Source of the DNA: Nemertoderma westbladi
Lineage: Eukaryota > Xenacoelomorpha > Nemertodermatida > Nemertodermatidae
DNA: 64,000 nt
Reading direction: 5' to 3'
Assembly (NCBI GenBank): GCA_032718475.1
Contig: JAUCBJ010000341.1
Span: forward strand, 1 to 64,000
The position numbers and the translations under genes were made by a program. Shown here one piece after another: positions 1 through 9,968 of this stretch. Every line of letters begins with the position of its first letter. The first letter of the stretch is position 1. The notes below the pieces were generated by a model. It saw only the letters and a list, made by a program, of their open reading frames with translations. It did no database searches and was not told where the DNA came from.

Positions 1-817
1 ACCGTTTTAAGTCAGATTGCGGCCGGTGGGTGCTGCAACCTCCTGTAGGCTCTGCGAGAGTTCACAGCACTGGGAAACTTGTCCGATCTCGAGAATTAGC
101 CCACTCGAACCGAATTTATGGGTGGCCAACGAACACGGGACAACCTCCAGGCGCAAGTCAAAGCAATCCCGAGGTTGTTCTATTATATTTCACAATTACA
201 CCGATTCATTCGCAAAACAAACCAATATCTGCCAACTTTCCTAGCGGTGTTCATGTCACTCATAATAATTTATTAGGATGTTATTGAGGCGCTGGCTTTC
301 TATCTCCGTTATATTTTCGCTATGTCCACGCGTATTTGGCGCGGGTGTGTGAACAGGATGAAATGAATGGTGCGAATGTGGGAGAGTGTGAGGGAGAGGT
401 TTGAGTATATGAACTCATAATAGCGGGCGCTAATTACCTTACTAATGGGGCATCTCACTGCCCCACGCAATTACTATCATACTAGCTAATGTAAATAACT
501 CAATCTCTTTGTCTGAGTTCGCTTGCTGCTACTATAGTTGTATGTATCAACTCATTGCTGACCATTGTGCGAGTAGAATTACATTATTAATAATTTTCTA
601 CTCTCTAGTTAATTCTTACTCATTTGCAATTCGCAGGTGGCACCGCGATAATAATAACCACAGATGCAATAGATCTATAGGGTACTAATATTATAAATAA
701 ACAAAATATAATTTTAGAAAGCCTATAATATAATATAATATTAACTATTATGCCTTATTCCACCTTGTTGTTTTTATATTTCTACTTCTTGTTTATTTCT
801 ACTTTCCTATTTTACAG
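1..817. other. Upstream flank / intron of the Trio-like gene, no exon recognised
   Basis: This stretch precedes the first recognised exon of the Trio-like gene and is presumably intronic. The short open frames near 17-290 show no domain, and no acceptor/donor pair is compatible with the phase-2 start of the next exon. The sequence from about 660 to 817 is AT-rich and ends in the pyrimidine tract and TTTACAG acceptor of the 818 exon. I see no RNA gene or repeat family that recurs elsewhere in the window. Confidence 0.4.
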
Positions 818-1805
818 ACGGTCTTCTTGGAATTCGATATTTAAATTTAAAACTTTGGGCCGACCTAGCGGCTCGAAAAACTCGTTGTTGAAGAAAGAAA
901 CGGAAAGGCGTGGATCGACCAACTCCTTACTGAGACGGAGGAGTTCTCGGGATATCGACGGTAGGTAGTCAACTGAAACTGAAAGTAAAATAAATATGTA
1001 GTTTGTGGGTTCTAGATGGTAGGTCGTTAACTGAAACTGAAAGTAAAATAAATATGTAGTTTGTGGGTTCTAGATGGTAGGTCGTTAACTGAAACTGAAA
1101 GTAAAATAAATATGTAGTTCGTGGGTTCTAGATGGTAGGTCGTTAACTGAAACTGAAAGTAAAATAAATATGTAGTTCGTGGGTTCTGGATGGTAGGTCG
1201 TTAACTGAAACTGAAAGTAAAATAAATATGTAGTTCGTGGGTTCTGGATGGTAGGTCGTTAACTGAAACTGAAAGTATATAAATGTATTGTTCGTGGGAT
1301 ATCGACTTTAGGTCGTCAACTGAAATAATGTAATTCGAATATTTATTAACTTTAATATTTATTATTTTAAATAATTATTTTCTGTTTTATATTGCTACAG
1401 CATAACATATCTTTCACATTCTGTATCGTTTAATAATTGTTGTCTTTATTGTATTTTGTAATTTTGTTTTCGCTATCTGTAACTTGGCATTATCAGTAAG
1501 TCGACTTAAACCATCAGGGAACCCGCCTTACTTTGTCAGCGAGGTCACTTCCCAGACAGTAGACGCCGGTACAACGGCTGTGCTTTGCGCTCGGTGTTAT
1601 GCGCAGCCCATGCCAATAACGGTATGGATAGACCATAAAGGCAAACCTATTGTGTGCGGCCAGCGCCATCGTGTGGTCATAGCGGGAGCTGGGGAATCGA
1701 TTCTTATGATCAGTGATTGCCGCCCCAAGGATACCGGCTATTACAGCTGTTTAGTAACCAATGAAAACGGCTCGTGTGTTTCAGCAGCTTGGTTGTTAAT
1801 TACAG
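818..1805 (+). CDS. trio: Trio-like gene: basic linker exon and Ig-domain exon
   Basis: Exon 818-960 encodes a Ser/Arg/Lys-rich linker with basic patches (KNSLLKKETERRGS, LRRRSSRD) that look like phosphorylation-prone, disordered sequence. It ends in phase 1 at GACG|GTAGGT. Exon 1497-1805 encodes one complete I-set Ig domain of about 100 residues: PYFVSEV at the start, VLCARC with the B-strand Cys, VWIDHKG with the core Trp, and DTGYYSCLVTN with the F-strand Tyr and Cys. The donor at 1805 is followed by GTTTGG, a weaker 5' splice site. In Trio/Kalirin this Ig sits between the second GEF/SH3 module and FN3. Confidence 0.82.
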
Positions 1806-4800
1806 GTTTGGTCGCCACCTAGCGGCTGTCTGTTATACGTTGTTTAGTTTGTTAGTAAGTAGATGACCATTTCTTATACAGTAGCCTGATTGGTAGTTGC
1901 AGGCGAAGGCGCCACCTTGAGGCTCTTTCTGTAGACTGCTTCTGTTTAGTAATTTGCTTAGTAACCAATTAAATTATTGTTCCTGTGTTTTAGTAGTGTA
2001 GTAGTGTTGGTATTGAGAAGTTGTTGGAGCCTTATCCAAGGTTGTTTCTGTTTAATAATTTGCCTAGTAACCAATGAAACGCCCCTAGTTCTCTAGTAGA
2101 GCCTCTTACCAATGTAGTTTTTTTTTACTAACCAATGAGAATGGTTCCTGCTATTGTTACTGTACACAGTTATATTCATATCTGAATAATATATTTCACT
2201 GCGCATTAAACTAACATTTAGCCCAACATTTAGTTCACTTTGTAAATAACAATTCACCAAATTTCTCAGCAAACTAGTCATTTTCTAAACCAAACCATAC
2301 TTAAATACTCTCCCTTTTCATCAGCTATCGCCCCAGGCTCCACTACTCGACGTATTATGTTTTATTATACATTATCAGTTCTTATTTATTAATTAATAAT
2401 GATCTCTAGGTGTACCACGCTGTACACTGCAGGCTACAACTAATGCAGTGCAGTTCACCTGAATAGTGCGGTACAGGTACACCTAGACTAGAGCGGTACA
2501 GGTACACCTCGACTACTGCAGTACAGGGTACCTACACTAGTGCTGTGCAGGTACACCACGACTAGTGGACTAGTGCAGTACAGGGCACCTAGACTTGTGC
2601 GGTTCAGGTACACCTAGACTAGAGCAGTACATGTGCACCTAGACTAGTGCAGTACAGGTACACCAAGACTAATGCAGTACAGGGGTACCTAGACTAGAGC
2701 GGTATAGGTACACCTCAACTACTGCAGTACAGAGCATCTAGACTAGAGCGGTATAGGTACACCTCGACTACTGCAGTACAGGGCACCTAGACTAGTGCAG
2801 TACAGGTACAACTAGACTAGTGCAGTACCGGTACCAGTGCACCTGGACTAGTGCGGTACAGGGTACGAGGTACAACTAGACTAGTGCAGTACAGGTACCA
2901 GTGCACCTGGACTAGTGCGGTACAGGGTACGAGGTACAACTAGACTAGTGCAGTACAGTGTACACCTAGACTAGTGCAGTACGGGTACAACTAGACTAGT
3001 GCAGTACCGGTACCAGTGCACCTGGGCTAGTGCGGTACAGGGTACGAGGTACAACTAGACTAGTGCAGTACAGGTACACCTAGACTAGTACAGTACCGGT
3101 ACAACTAGACTAGTGCAGTACCGGTACAACTAGACTAGCGCAGTACCGGTACAACTAGACTACTTCAGTACAGGTACACATAAACCAGTGCAGTACCTGT
3201 ACACCTAGACTAGTGCAGTACCGGTACAACTAGACTAGAACAATACCGGTGCACCTGGACTAGTGCGGTACAGGGTACGAGGTATGACTAGACTAGTGCA
3301 GCACCGGTACATCTAGGCTAGTGCAGAGAGGTAGATCTAAACTAGTGCAGTAGCGGTACAAACTAGATTAGTTCAGTACCGGTACACCTCGACTAGTGCA
3401 GTAACGGTACATCACATCTAGACTAGTGTAGTACCGGTATACATACCTAGACTAGTACAGTACAGGTGCAACTAGACTAGTGCAGTACAGGTACACCTTG
3501 GCTAGTGCAGTACCGGTACACCTAGACTAGTCCAGTACCGGTACACCTAGACCAGTGCAGTATCGGTACACCTAGACCAGTGCAGTACCGGTACACCTAG
3601 ACCAGTGCAGTGGTACACCTACACTAGTGCAGACCGGTAAACCTAGCAGTACCGGTGTAACAGCGGATTCTGTCCCCCCGCGGATATGGTCCGGGGGGAC
3701 CGAATCCGCTAGCGGATTGAGTCCGGGGGGACCGAATCCGCTAGCGGATTCTGTCCCCCCTCCGCAGATTGAGTCCCCCCCTTAAATTATAATTTTACAG
3801 TACAGTCAGACAGTGCTGAGTGCAGCAGTACTGGTACGGACATAGCAACGTAGGCGTAGCTTATGCATTAAATTATCGGTCAGACCTGCAGACTGATTAA
3901 AATTCAACATTATAGATTCATTATGGATGAGGGATGATTACATGATGAGGAGGAAGATACTGTACTGTCCCTATTACAGTAATAAACATACTGTAGTTCG
4001 AGTTGTCAGGCCTCATTACCTAGGCCTAATATATGTACTGATAGTATTTTCGGGGTGGGGGGGGGGGGGGGGGGGGGGGTGGTATATTCAGTTCAACTGT
4101 TACACCTAAACCCAACTGAGTAACAGTTATTCATATTCATTCATATTATTAGTTTGCAGGTGGGGAGGATATATTTTCTAATAATAAAAAGGCTAAAACA
4201 ATATAACCTCATTACAATAAATTTATCGTACTACGAAATTGGGGAGGAGCAGGTTACACAGACAAGGTTTTCAAACCAGAACAATAAACGATACATACTG
4301 AATAACCGGTCTGCCAGTACTGTAACCATTGACAATAAGGAAGGGAACGGAGCAGTCTGGCAGTGTATTTTGAATTTATTGCAATAACATTGGGGGGACC
4401 AAATCCGCGAACGAGGACCCAATCCGCTAGCAGATTTGGTCCTAGGGAGACCAAATCTGCTAGCGGATTGGGTCCGGGGGACTAAATCCGCTAGCAGATC
4501 CGGTCCGGGGGGACCGATTCTTCGGGGGACTGAATCCGCTGTTACACCGGTACACCTAGACCAGTGCAGTACCGGTACATCTAGACCAGTGCAGTACAGG
4601 TTTAACTAGACTAGTGCAGTACAGGTACACCTTGGCTAGTGCAGTACCGGTACACCTAGACTAGTGCAGTACCGGTACACCTAGACTAGTGCAGAACCGG
4701 TACATCTAGACTAGTGCAGTACCGGTATACATACCTAGACTAGTGCAGTACAGGTGCAACTAGACTAGTGCAGTACAGGTACACCTTGGCTAGTGCAGTA

Positions 4801-7800
4801 CCGGTACACCTAGACTAGTGCAGTACCAGTACACCTAGACCAGTGCAGTACCGGTACACCTAGACCAGTGCAGTACTGGTACACCTAGACCATAGTGCAG
4901 TACCGGTACACCTAGACCAGTGCAGTACCGGTACACCTAGACTAGTGCAGTACAGCCGTTGACGTTGTTTTTCGCTTTGTTTTCAGGTCGATCTTCGGAA
5001 CCCGGTAAACCTGATATTGTTAAGAAGTTGGGCGCCTCCGTGTGGCTGAATTGGGAACCTCCGAAATCGGCGGGTAACAGCGACTCCCCATTAGTCTACA
5101 CAGTTGAATCGCAGGATATGAATTACAGCGACAAATGGGAGACCGTAGTCGCATTCAACAGGTCCGTGATTACTTGGCTTTATATAGTAGGCCTATATTA
5201 CATTATTAGTTTTATTTTTTATTATTTATTAAAAATTATGAATATTATTTTTACTGTTACTGTACAGTAAATTGTCTCAATTTATCACTGCATTTAGTCT
5301 CGTATTTGTCTTTATAAATATATTGTAAATGCTTTTGCTGACATAACAAGTCATTTTCCCGCAATGCGCAGTGTAGGTGCTTTTGCGGACATAACAAGTC
5401 ATTTTTCCGCAATGCGCAGAATACTCTAAAATATCCCTAAACTTATCCAAATACGTGAGGGGGAGGAATCGGAGCCCAGATGACGAAATCTATCAGCTGA
5501 TTCTTTGTGGACGTGGAACTTCTTTGTTCTGCTCAGCCAATCAGAGCGATTTTCACTTTATGTCTGACAGAGGCCTATGGAAACCCGCGCAATGCATTGC
5601 GGTCTTTGTTTACCTTTATGAGCCTCGGAACCGGCTTGGAATTCTTCTCTGCTTCTGTGTGGAAGTTTCAGACTTTGGCCTAAACATCAGATGGCTTTGA
5701 TTATAGGAACGTAAATCTATTATCCGACACCTACCAACCTATCTCATTACTGAACCCAATGCATTACGTAACACATACTGACTGTTCACCGCATTATTTT
5801 ACTTCTGTTTACGGTCTGTTATTAATTGTTGTTATATTGATGTATATTGCTGATATATTTGGAGAATACCGATAAATAATCATAAAACCCCCAATCTTCT
5901 TGATTACTGAAGGTAAGAGGAACAGGTTACCGGTAGCAACTGCGATTTAAATTATAGTGGTTTTTGTGTGAATTAAATGCTATTTCATAATCTCTACAAG
6001 TGTCAGTTGCGATCTTCCTTATATATGATCAAATTCAGTGACGGTCGGCAGATTAGTGCGCAGTAGTGTGAAGTAGTGTGAAGTCGTGTGAAGTAGTGTG
6101 AAGGATAATAAAGCATCTCCTAAAGAATGCGCTATTTACGAAACTCAGTAGCCATATCTAGTTGTGATTAGTATAAGTCATAACTCTGTTTATATACTTA
6201 AAGCGCCACGTCCTAAAAGGAACTGTTAATATTTCCCCGAAAGTAAATATATTGTCAGAGATTATATAGTAACGATCAATCGAATAATATAGTGTGTCTA
6301 CATTGCAATAAATCTCAAGGCTCCCGAATCCAGTCTCCCTTAACTGTGGGTGAATGATCGCGCACAGACTGGCTTCGGCTGATGTAACTTCAGTACATTA
6401 AATAATTGATATAGGCTAAAGTCGATTTATAAACAAGAGGACAACTAAAATTGGCAGGTTAAACTGCTAAAGGTCTAAAAGCGCGAACATATATTATGTT
6501 TTATTTGCAGTGGTACGACTTGTGGTATAGAAGATTTGAATCCAGGTTCCTCATATATATTCCGTGTGAGCGCTCACAACGAGGCCGGGTTGAGTCCATC
6601 TAGCGAACCATCGGACCCGGTCACTATAGCAACCGACATAGTCAGTGAGTATCTTCGTTACTTTATTAACTGACATAGCTAGTGAGTACCTCGTTACTAT
6701 AGCAACCGACACAGTCAGTGAGTACTTCGTTACTATATCAAGTGACTCATTCGCAATGACAATACGTACTCACACAATAATTTATTAAACTGTAATACTT
6801 GCATTTTTTCAGTAATTTATTGTGCTTTCAGATTACTCACCCCGTTCCCCTTCCGCCATTCAAATTAAATGGAATAAAAACTTCGATTTACATTATACGA
6901 CTCTACAAGAGATCGATAGGGGGCGTTTCGCAACAGTTTCTAATTGCATCTGCAAAATGAATCAACAAGAGGTTGGAATATTATTTATTATGTGGGCCGT
7001 AAAAGTGCAACTGAAAGTTTGGCTAATAATGCTAAAAGTGCTAAATAAAATAAAAAGTTGATGAATTTACAGTCGTAAACAGTATTCAGAGACAGAGGCA
7101 CAAAAAATTCAAAAAACCCCATTTAATTGTATTGCAGGTTATATTTTTATTTTGAGGTCCTTTTTATTTATTAAGTCAATAATTAACAAACTGTTTAAAT
7201 GAATATTTCAAACGTTCCCAGGTTGTATGTAAAGCCATATCGAAGGTTCACACCAAGAAGGATGCCGTTATGAATGAGGTGTCTATACTCCAAGCCCTCA
7301 ACGAAGACATGTTCCCCAGATTGGTTGCCTTATATGAGACGGAGAAATGCTACTTAGTCGTCCAAGAAAAGTTAGTTTTTGAAATCTACCGTAAAATATA
7401 TTTTACATTTTTGTTTTTATGTATGATTAACTACCGGTAGTAGGTAGATACTATAGGCTGCTAGGTACCGGTACTGTATGGTGCTTTAGGTATAGGCCTA
7501 TAATATAGTGGTTTATCAGTGATTCACAGATAATGGTTTGCGTTGCCACGGCAATGTAATGTTACTTTACGGAGAGGAGCATACTGCACTGCACTCAATA
7601 TATCATCACAGACAGACTAAATCTAATATTTATTTATGTATTTATAGGATTCAAGGTTTCAGACTGGCTAATTATATTACCCGTTACCACACCCTCACAT
7701 ACACAGAGGAGTTGGCAATGCAACTTATTGAGCAAATTTTATTCGCCCTGGAGTTTTTACACAAGAACAATATTGGACACTTAGACCTCAAGGTTAGTTG

Positions 7801-9968
7801 GGCAAATAACAGAATTAGCGGTGGAGACATGGATACTATTGTAGCGGGGGTTAGGTGGAGACATGGATACTATTATAATCGGGGTTAGCTGGAGACATGG
7901 ATACTATTATAATCTGCCTCCTGCATTGAAACTGCACATTGACTGCACTATTCTGGCTTACAAAAATATTTTTGCCGCCACCAAGCAATCCACATTTGCC
8001 ATGCCGCCAATACAAAAAAGAATAAATGAAATCATGAATGCTATGCCGGCTTATTGACAAAATTGTGCCGCCACAACTCCCTATCAACCATGACATTTGC
8101 TAGATCATCCGCATCTTCAAGGCCAGTGTCCTTTAAGATGCGTCTCAAGAAAGTCAAGGGCTGTCCGCCAAGATTATTTTCACCATGGGATGCCAAAGCA
8201 CGTGTACAGGCTGGTTCTCTAGGAGGTGCCTACGGCGAAAGCAATGTTCTGCTTTTGCAAAGCGGTTGTTTAAGTATAAAGCTTGGGGGAACCATTAAGA
8301 CACCTAGCCAATGTTATATAGTGTCTGGTTGGAGATGTGTACATTGTATTTGACACACTGAACCCGGCGTAGCATTCTTGTGAATGTTCCATCCAGAGAT
8401 TTGGTGTCCTCAGCAGTTAGAGCCCAGCATGGACTCCCGTAGAGGAGTACTGGAACTACTGCTGCTCTAAATAATCGGACCTTAAGTTTCCGATTAATTC
8501 TAGGTGACTTCCTAATCCTGGAAAGCCTATTCAAGGCTGCCATTCCCTTACGTATTCGAAGGTCCTCACCTGACTTACGGATCCATGATCCCAGGTAACA
8601 GAAGTCGTCCACATGCTCAAGCATACCATCCTTTGAGATTATGGTCATACGATCAGACATTTCCTGAGGACTTTCAAAGTTAAATGTCAAAATTGGGACA
8701 TGGATAAGTAGGTCGAGAAGAGTTTAAAATTATATTAAAAAGAGTTTAAAATTTAACGTTTTAGGAAATTATTTATTTTTATTTTCAGCCGGAAAATGTG
8801 TTAGTGGAAAACGCTTCGCAAGCAAATGTAAAACTCGTTGATTTCGGCGATTCCATGTACATAGGGCTACCAAATTCCAAAAATCAAATTAAACAGCTGA
8901 TTGGTCATCCTGAGTTTTCTCCTCCGGAAATTGTCAAGGGCCAACCAATCACTTTGAATTCTGATATGTGGTGAGTAGAACTCTTTAATTTTATCATATA
9001 ACATTCTGAGAAATGGTGGTGTTGGGGGAAAATAAATGCCCCCTCCCCCATCTGCATTCTTTATCAGATGATACAGTACTGTTACCCATCTGAATAGTAA
9101 TAATAATAAATACATAAAACTGTATTTATTAATTATTGGTGTTTAGCGCGGAAAATTCCCTCTATTTCGGGATCTTGGTCTCGTAGTCACAGAAGAACCC
9201 GTATTATTATCGTATAGCGGATGTGTCTGATTTTCTATTGATATATTTCCTTGTTTTCATCTTTCAGGTCTCTCGGGGTTCTCATTTACGTGATTCTCAG
9301 CGGTGTCAGCCCATTCCTCGACGAATCCCTCGAAGAAACCCGTCTCCATATCGTTATGGTCGACTACAGCTACCCAGAGGAATATTTCCATCACGTGACC
9401 AACCAGGCACGATCCTTCATTAGTCAGCTGTTGCTAAGGGACACGAGTAAACGCCTGTCCTCTAGCGAGGCCCTTAATCACCCCTGGATACGCTATTCTA
9501 AACCTTCTCATAAACTCTTAAATACAGAGAGACTGGCTGGCTTTATTGAGAGAAGAATGCATACGGTACGTTGTGTTGGTACGGTTGACTGAAGTGTTAC
9601 CTTGGTTATTGTCCAGATAATCATAACAAATTGTATCAGTATCCGATTTCGAATCTAATATATCCAATTCCGCTTAAATACTAATGATGGGCCTTCGGTC
9701 ACGTTTTAGAATGATCTTCACGTGTGATAAATGTTAAGCGACGCATTGTACGTCATGTGTTGCAATAAATATATCATGTCTCACAATGGCCTTGACTTGT
9801 CACAGTGTATGTTAGGTGTGTCAAAATACGGATCAAGTATCATTATGTCCGTTAAGTGTCACATTGATGCAGTGTTTCATCGTTTCTATTATCGTTTGCA
9901 TTTTAAATTTTAAATATTTTATTTCGCAGCAAAGTGATTTGACAGCTATGCCACCGTTCGCCACATAA
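818..9968 (+). CDS. trio: Trio/Kalirin-type RhoGEF kinase, 3' end of gene (10 exons)
   Basis: This is the C-terminal part of a Trio/Kalirin-family protein. These are large cytoplasmic Rho guanine-nucleotide exchange factors ending in Ig, FN3 and a Ser/Thr kinase. Exons read from GT/AG sites and matching phases are 818-960, 1497-1805, 4987-5161, 6511-6644, 6832-6971, 7222-7370, 7648-7792, 8789-8970, 9268-9565 and 9930-9968 (stop TAA). Every junction keeps the reading frame. The order linker-Ig-FN3-kinase and the kinase wording (HLDLK, GVSPFLDES, LAGFIERR) match vertebrate Trio/Kalirin, not titin or twitchin kinases. The GEF, SH3 and spectrin parts lie left of the window. Invertebrate Trio proteins often lack the kinase, so its presence is informative. 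No exon carries a stop, so the gene looks functional. Which of the two vertebrate paralogues is closer cannot be decided here. Confidence 0.88.
961..1325 (+). repeat. 58-bp tandem repeat carrying copies of the exon's 5' splice site
   Basis: Six units of 58 bp follow the 818-960 exon directly. Units start with GGTAGGT at 960, 1018, 1076, 1134, 1192 and 1250; a degenerate last unit around 1300-1320 reads GATATCGACTTTAGGTCGTC. The first GGTAGGT is the exon's own donor, and the last unit resembles the exon end plus donor. The array therefore seems to have grown by duplicating the exon/intron boundary, leaving several donor-like GGTAGGT copies. Confidence 0.85.
1850..2150 (+). repeat. Degenerate copies of the 3' end of the Ig exon
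   Basis: The exon end contains TTAGTAACCAATGAAAACGG. Similar strings recur in the intron just downstream: TTAGTAACCAATTAAATTATTG near 1960, CTAGTAACCAATGAAACGCC near 2060, and ACTAACCAATGAGAATGG near 2130, each followed by partly similar GTTCCTG/TGTGTTT sequence. These look like old tandem duplications of the exon/intron boundary, now decayed and not open frames. Confidence 0.55.
2405..3655 (+). repeat. 25-bp minisatellite (CTAGACTAGTGCAGTACCGGTACAC type)
   Basis: A long, variable array of roughly 25-bp units built on CTAGACTAGTGCAGTAC and CGGTACAC fills most of this intron. Some stretches form higher-order units (a GGTACGAGGTACAACTAGAC version recurs near 2840, 2910, 3030 and 3270). The frequent ACCGGT is palindromic, so single strands could fold back. 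There is no spacer diversity of CRISPR type. The array resumes at 4546 after an inserted element. Confidence 0.9.
3657..4545. mobile_element. Foldback element inserted in the minisatellite
   Basis: An 889-bp insertion interrupts the 25-bp array. The left end reads GTAACAGCGGATTCTGTCCCCC and the right end is its near-perfect reverse complement. Both arms are built of subrepeats AGCGGATT...GTCCGGGGGGACC...AATCCGCT (3661-3780 and 4390-4540). Each end abuts the palindrome ACCGGT, so the flanking sequence extends the inverted repeat. The interior has a G run at about 4056-4079 and AT-rich DNA with no credible protein. It looks like a non-autonomous foldback transposon; no transposase is present. 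Confidence 0.65.
4546..4955 (+). repeat. 25-bp minisatellite, second part
   Basis: This continues the array of 2405-3655 after the foldback insertion, with units of the form ACCTAGACCAGTGCAGTACCGGTAC. It runs to within about 30 bases of the acceptor of the FN3 exon at 4987, so the array occupies the branch-point and polypyrimidine region of that intron. Confidence 0.88.
4987..6644 (+). CDS. trio: Trio-like gene: two exons encoding the FN3 domain
   Basis: Exon 4987-5161 starts GRSSEPGKPDIV and carries the FN3 B-strand (VWLNWEPP) and C-strand (YTVESQDM) residues. Exon 6511-6644 completes the domain with LNPGSSYIFRVSAHNEAGLSPSS, the typical FN3 F-G region, and ends EPSDPVTIATDIV. The junction is phase 2 (AG|T, giving Ser). 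The 1.35-kb intron between them contains a solo LTR. Together they make one FN3 domain between Ig and kinase, the Trio/Kalirin order. Confidence 0.85.
5324..6489 (+). mobile_element. Solo LTR of the BEL/Pao family, TSD TATAT
   Basis: A 1166-bp sequence starts TGTAAATGC and ends GCGCGAACA, matching the LTRs at 19083, 33658 and 50251 along its length (for example CCAATCAGAGCG, the block GCGCCACGTCC, and the end TTAAACTGCTAAAGGTCT). It is flanked by a perfect 5-bp duplication TATAT (5319-5323 and 6490-6494). No internal retrotransposon sequence remains, so this is a solo LTR produced by LTR-LTR recombination inside an intron of the Trio-like gene, in sense orientation. Confidence 0.9.
6645..6780 (+). 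repeat. Tandem copies of an exon end and donor
   Basis: The exon end CTATAGCAACCGACATAGTC with its donor AGTGAGTA is followed by two further copies of the same block: one near 6670-6695 (ACTGACATAGCTAGTGAGTAC) and one near 6695-6725 (CTATAGCAACCGACACAGTC and AGTGAGTAC). The GTGAGT donor is thus present three times within about 80 bases. Confidence 0.8.
6832..9968 (+). CDS. trio: Trio-like gene: seven exons encoding the C-terminal kinase
   Basis: Exons 6832-6971, 7222-7370, 7648-7792, 8789-8970, 9268-9565 and 9930-9968 encode a protein-kinase domain plus a 12-residue tail; the first also closes the FN3-kinase linker. Visible motifs are the nucleotide loop IDRGRFATV, the VVCKAI lysine, the catalytic loop GHLDLKPENVL (HLD instead of HRD, as in Trio/Kalirin), DFG (LVDFGDS), PPE in place of APE (FSPPEIV), DMWSLGVL and GVSPFLDESLEET. 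The first glycine of the usual GxGxxG loop is Asp. The tail after ERRMHT is QSDLTAMPPFAT and stops at 9968. The family is classed with DAPK/MLCK-like kinases; substrates cannot be read from sequence. Confidence 0.88.
7803..7910 (+). repeat. Short tandem repeat, about 37-42 bp, three copies
   Basis: The block GGTGGAGACATGGATACTAT occurs three times just after the 7792 donor. Each copy is separated by a GGGGTTAG string like the donor context AAGGTTAGTTGG. It again suggests duplication near an exon/intron boundary. It is inside the intron and not coding. Confidence 0.75.
8030..8690 (-). pseudogene. Non-LTR retrotransposon (LINE) fragment, RT C-terminus
   Basis: The frame from 8690 to 8304 encodes the end of a LINE reverse-transcriptase protein: FCYLGSWI, RKGMAALNRL, KLKVRLFRAAVVPVLLYG, CWALT and a MLRRVQ segment. 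These are typical of the region downstream of the RT palm in RTE/CR1-type LINEs. After a disrupted stretch, the sequence about 8165-8030 (-) reads GGQPLTFLRRILKDTG...ELWRHNFV, the usual C-terminal tail of such proteins. The copy is 5'-truncated and broken. It lies antisense within the kinase intron between the 7648 and 8789 exons and is presumably removed by splicing. Confidence 0.75.

Noticed and set aside
17-287. Two overlapping open frames at the left edge
   Set aside because: No domain, no splice sites in phase with the next Trio-like exon and no homology to other parts of the window.
2405-4955. Regular short repeats resembling a CRISPR array
   Set aside because: Units vary continuously, there are no unique spacers or cas genes, and the array lies in a eukaryotic intron; it is a minisatellite.
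1497-9565. Titin, twitchin or obscurin-type muscle kinase as identity of the host gene
   Set aside because: The single Ig-FN3-kinase end, the HLD catalytic loop, GVSPFLDES and the LAGFIERR tail fit Trio/Kalirin better than the giant muscle kinases, which have a C-terminal autoregulatory helix and more Ig/FN3 domains.
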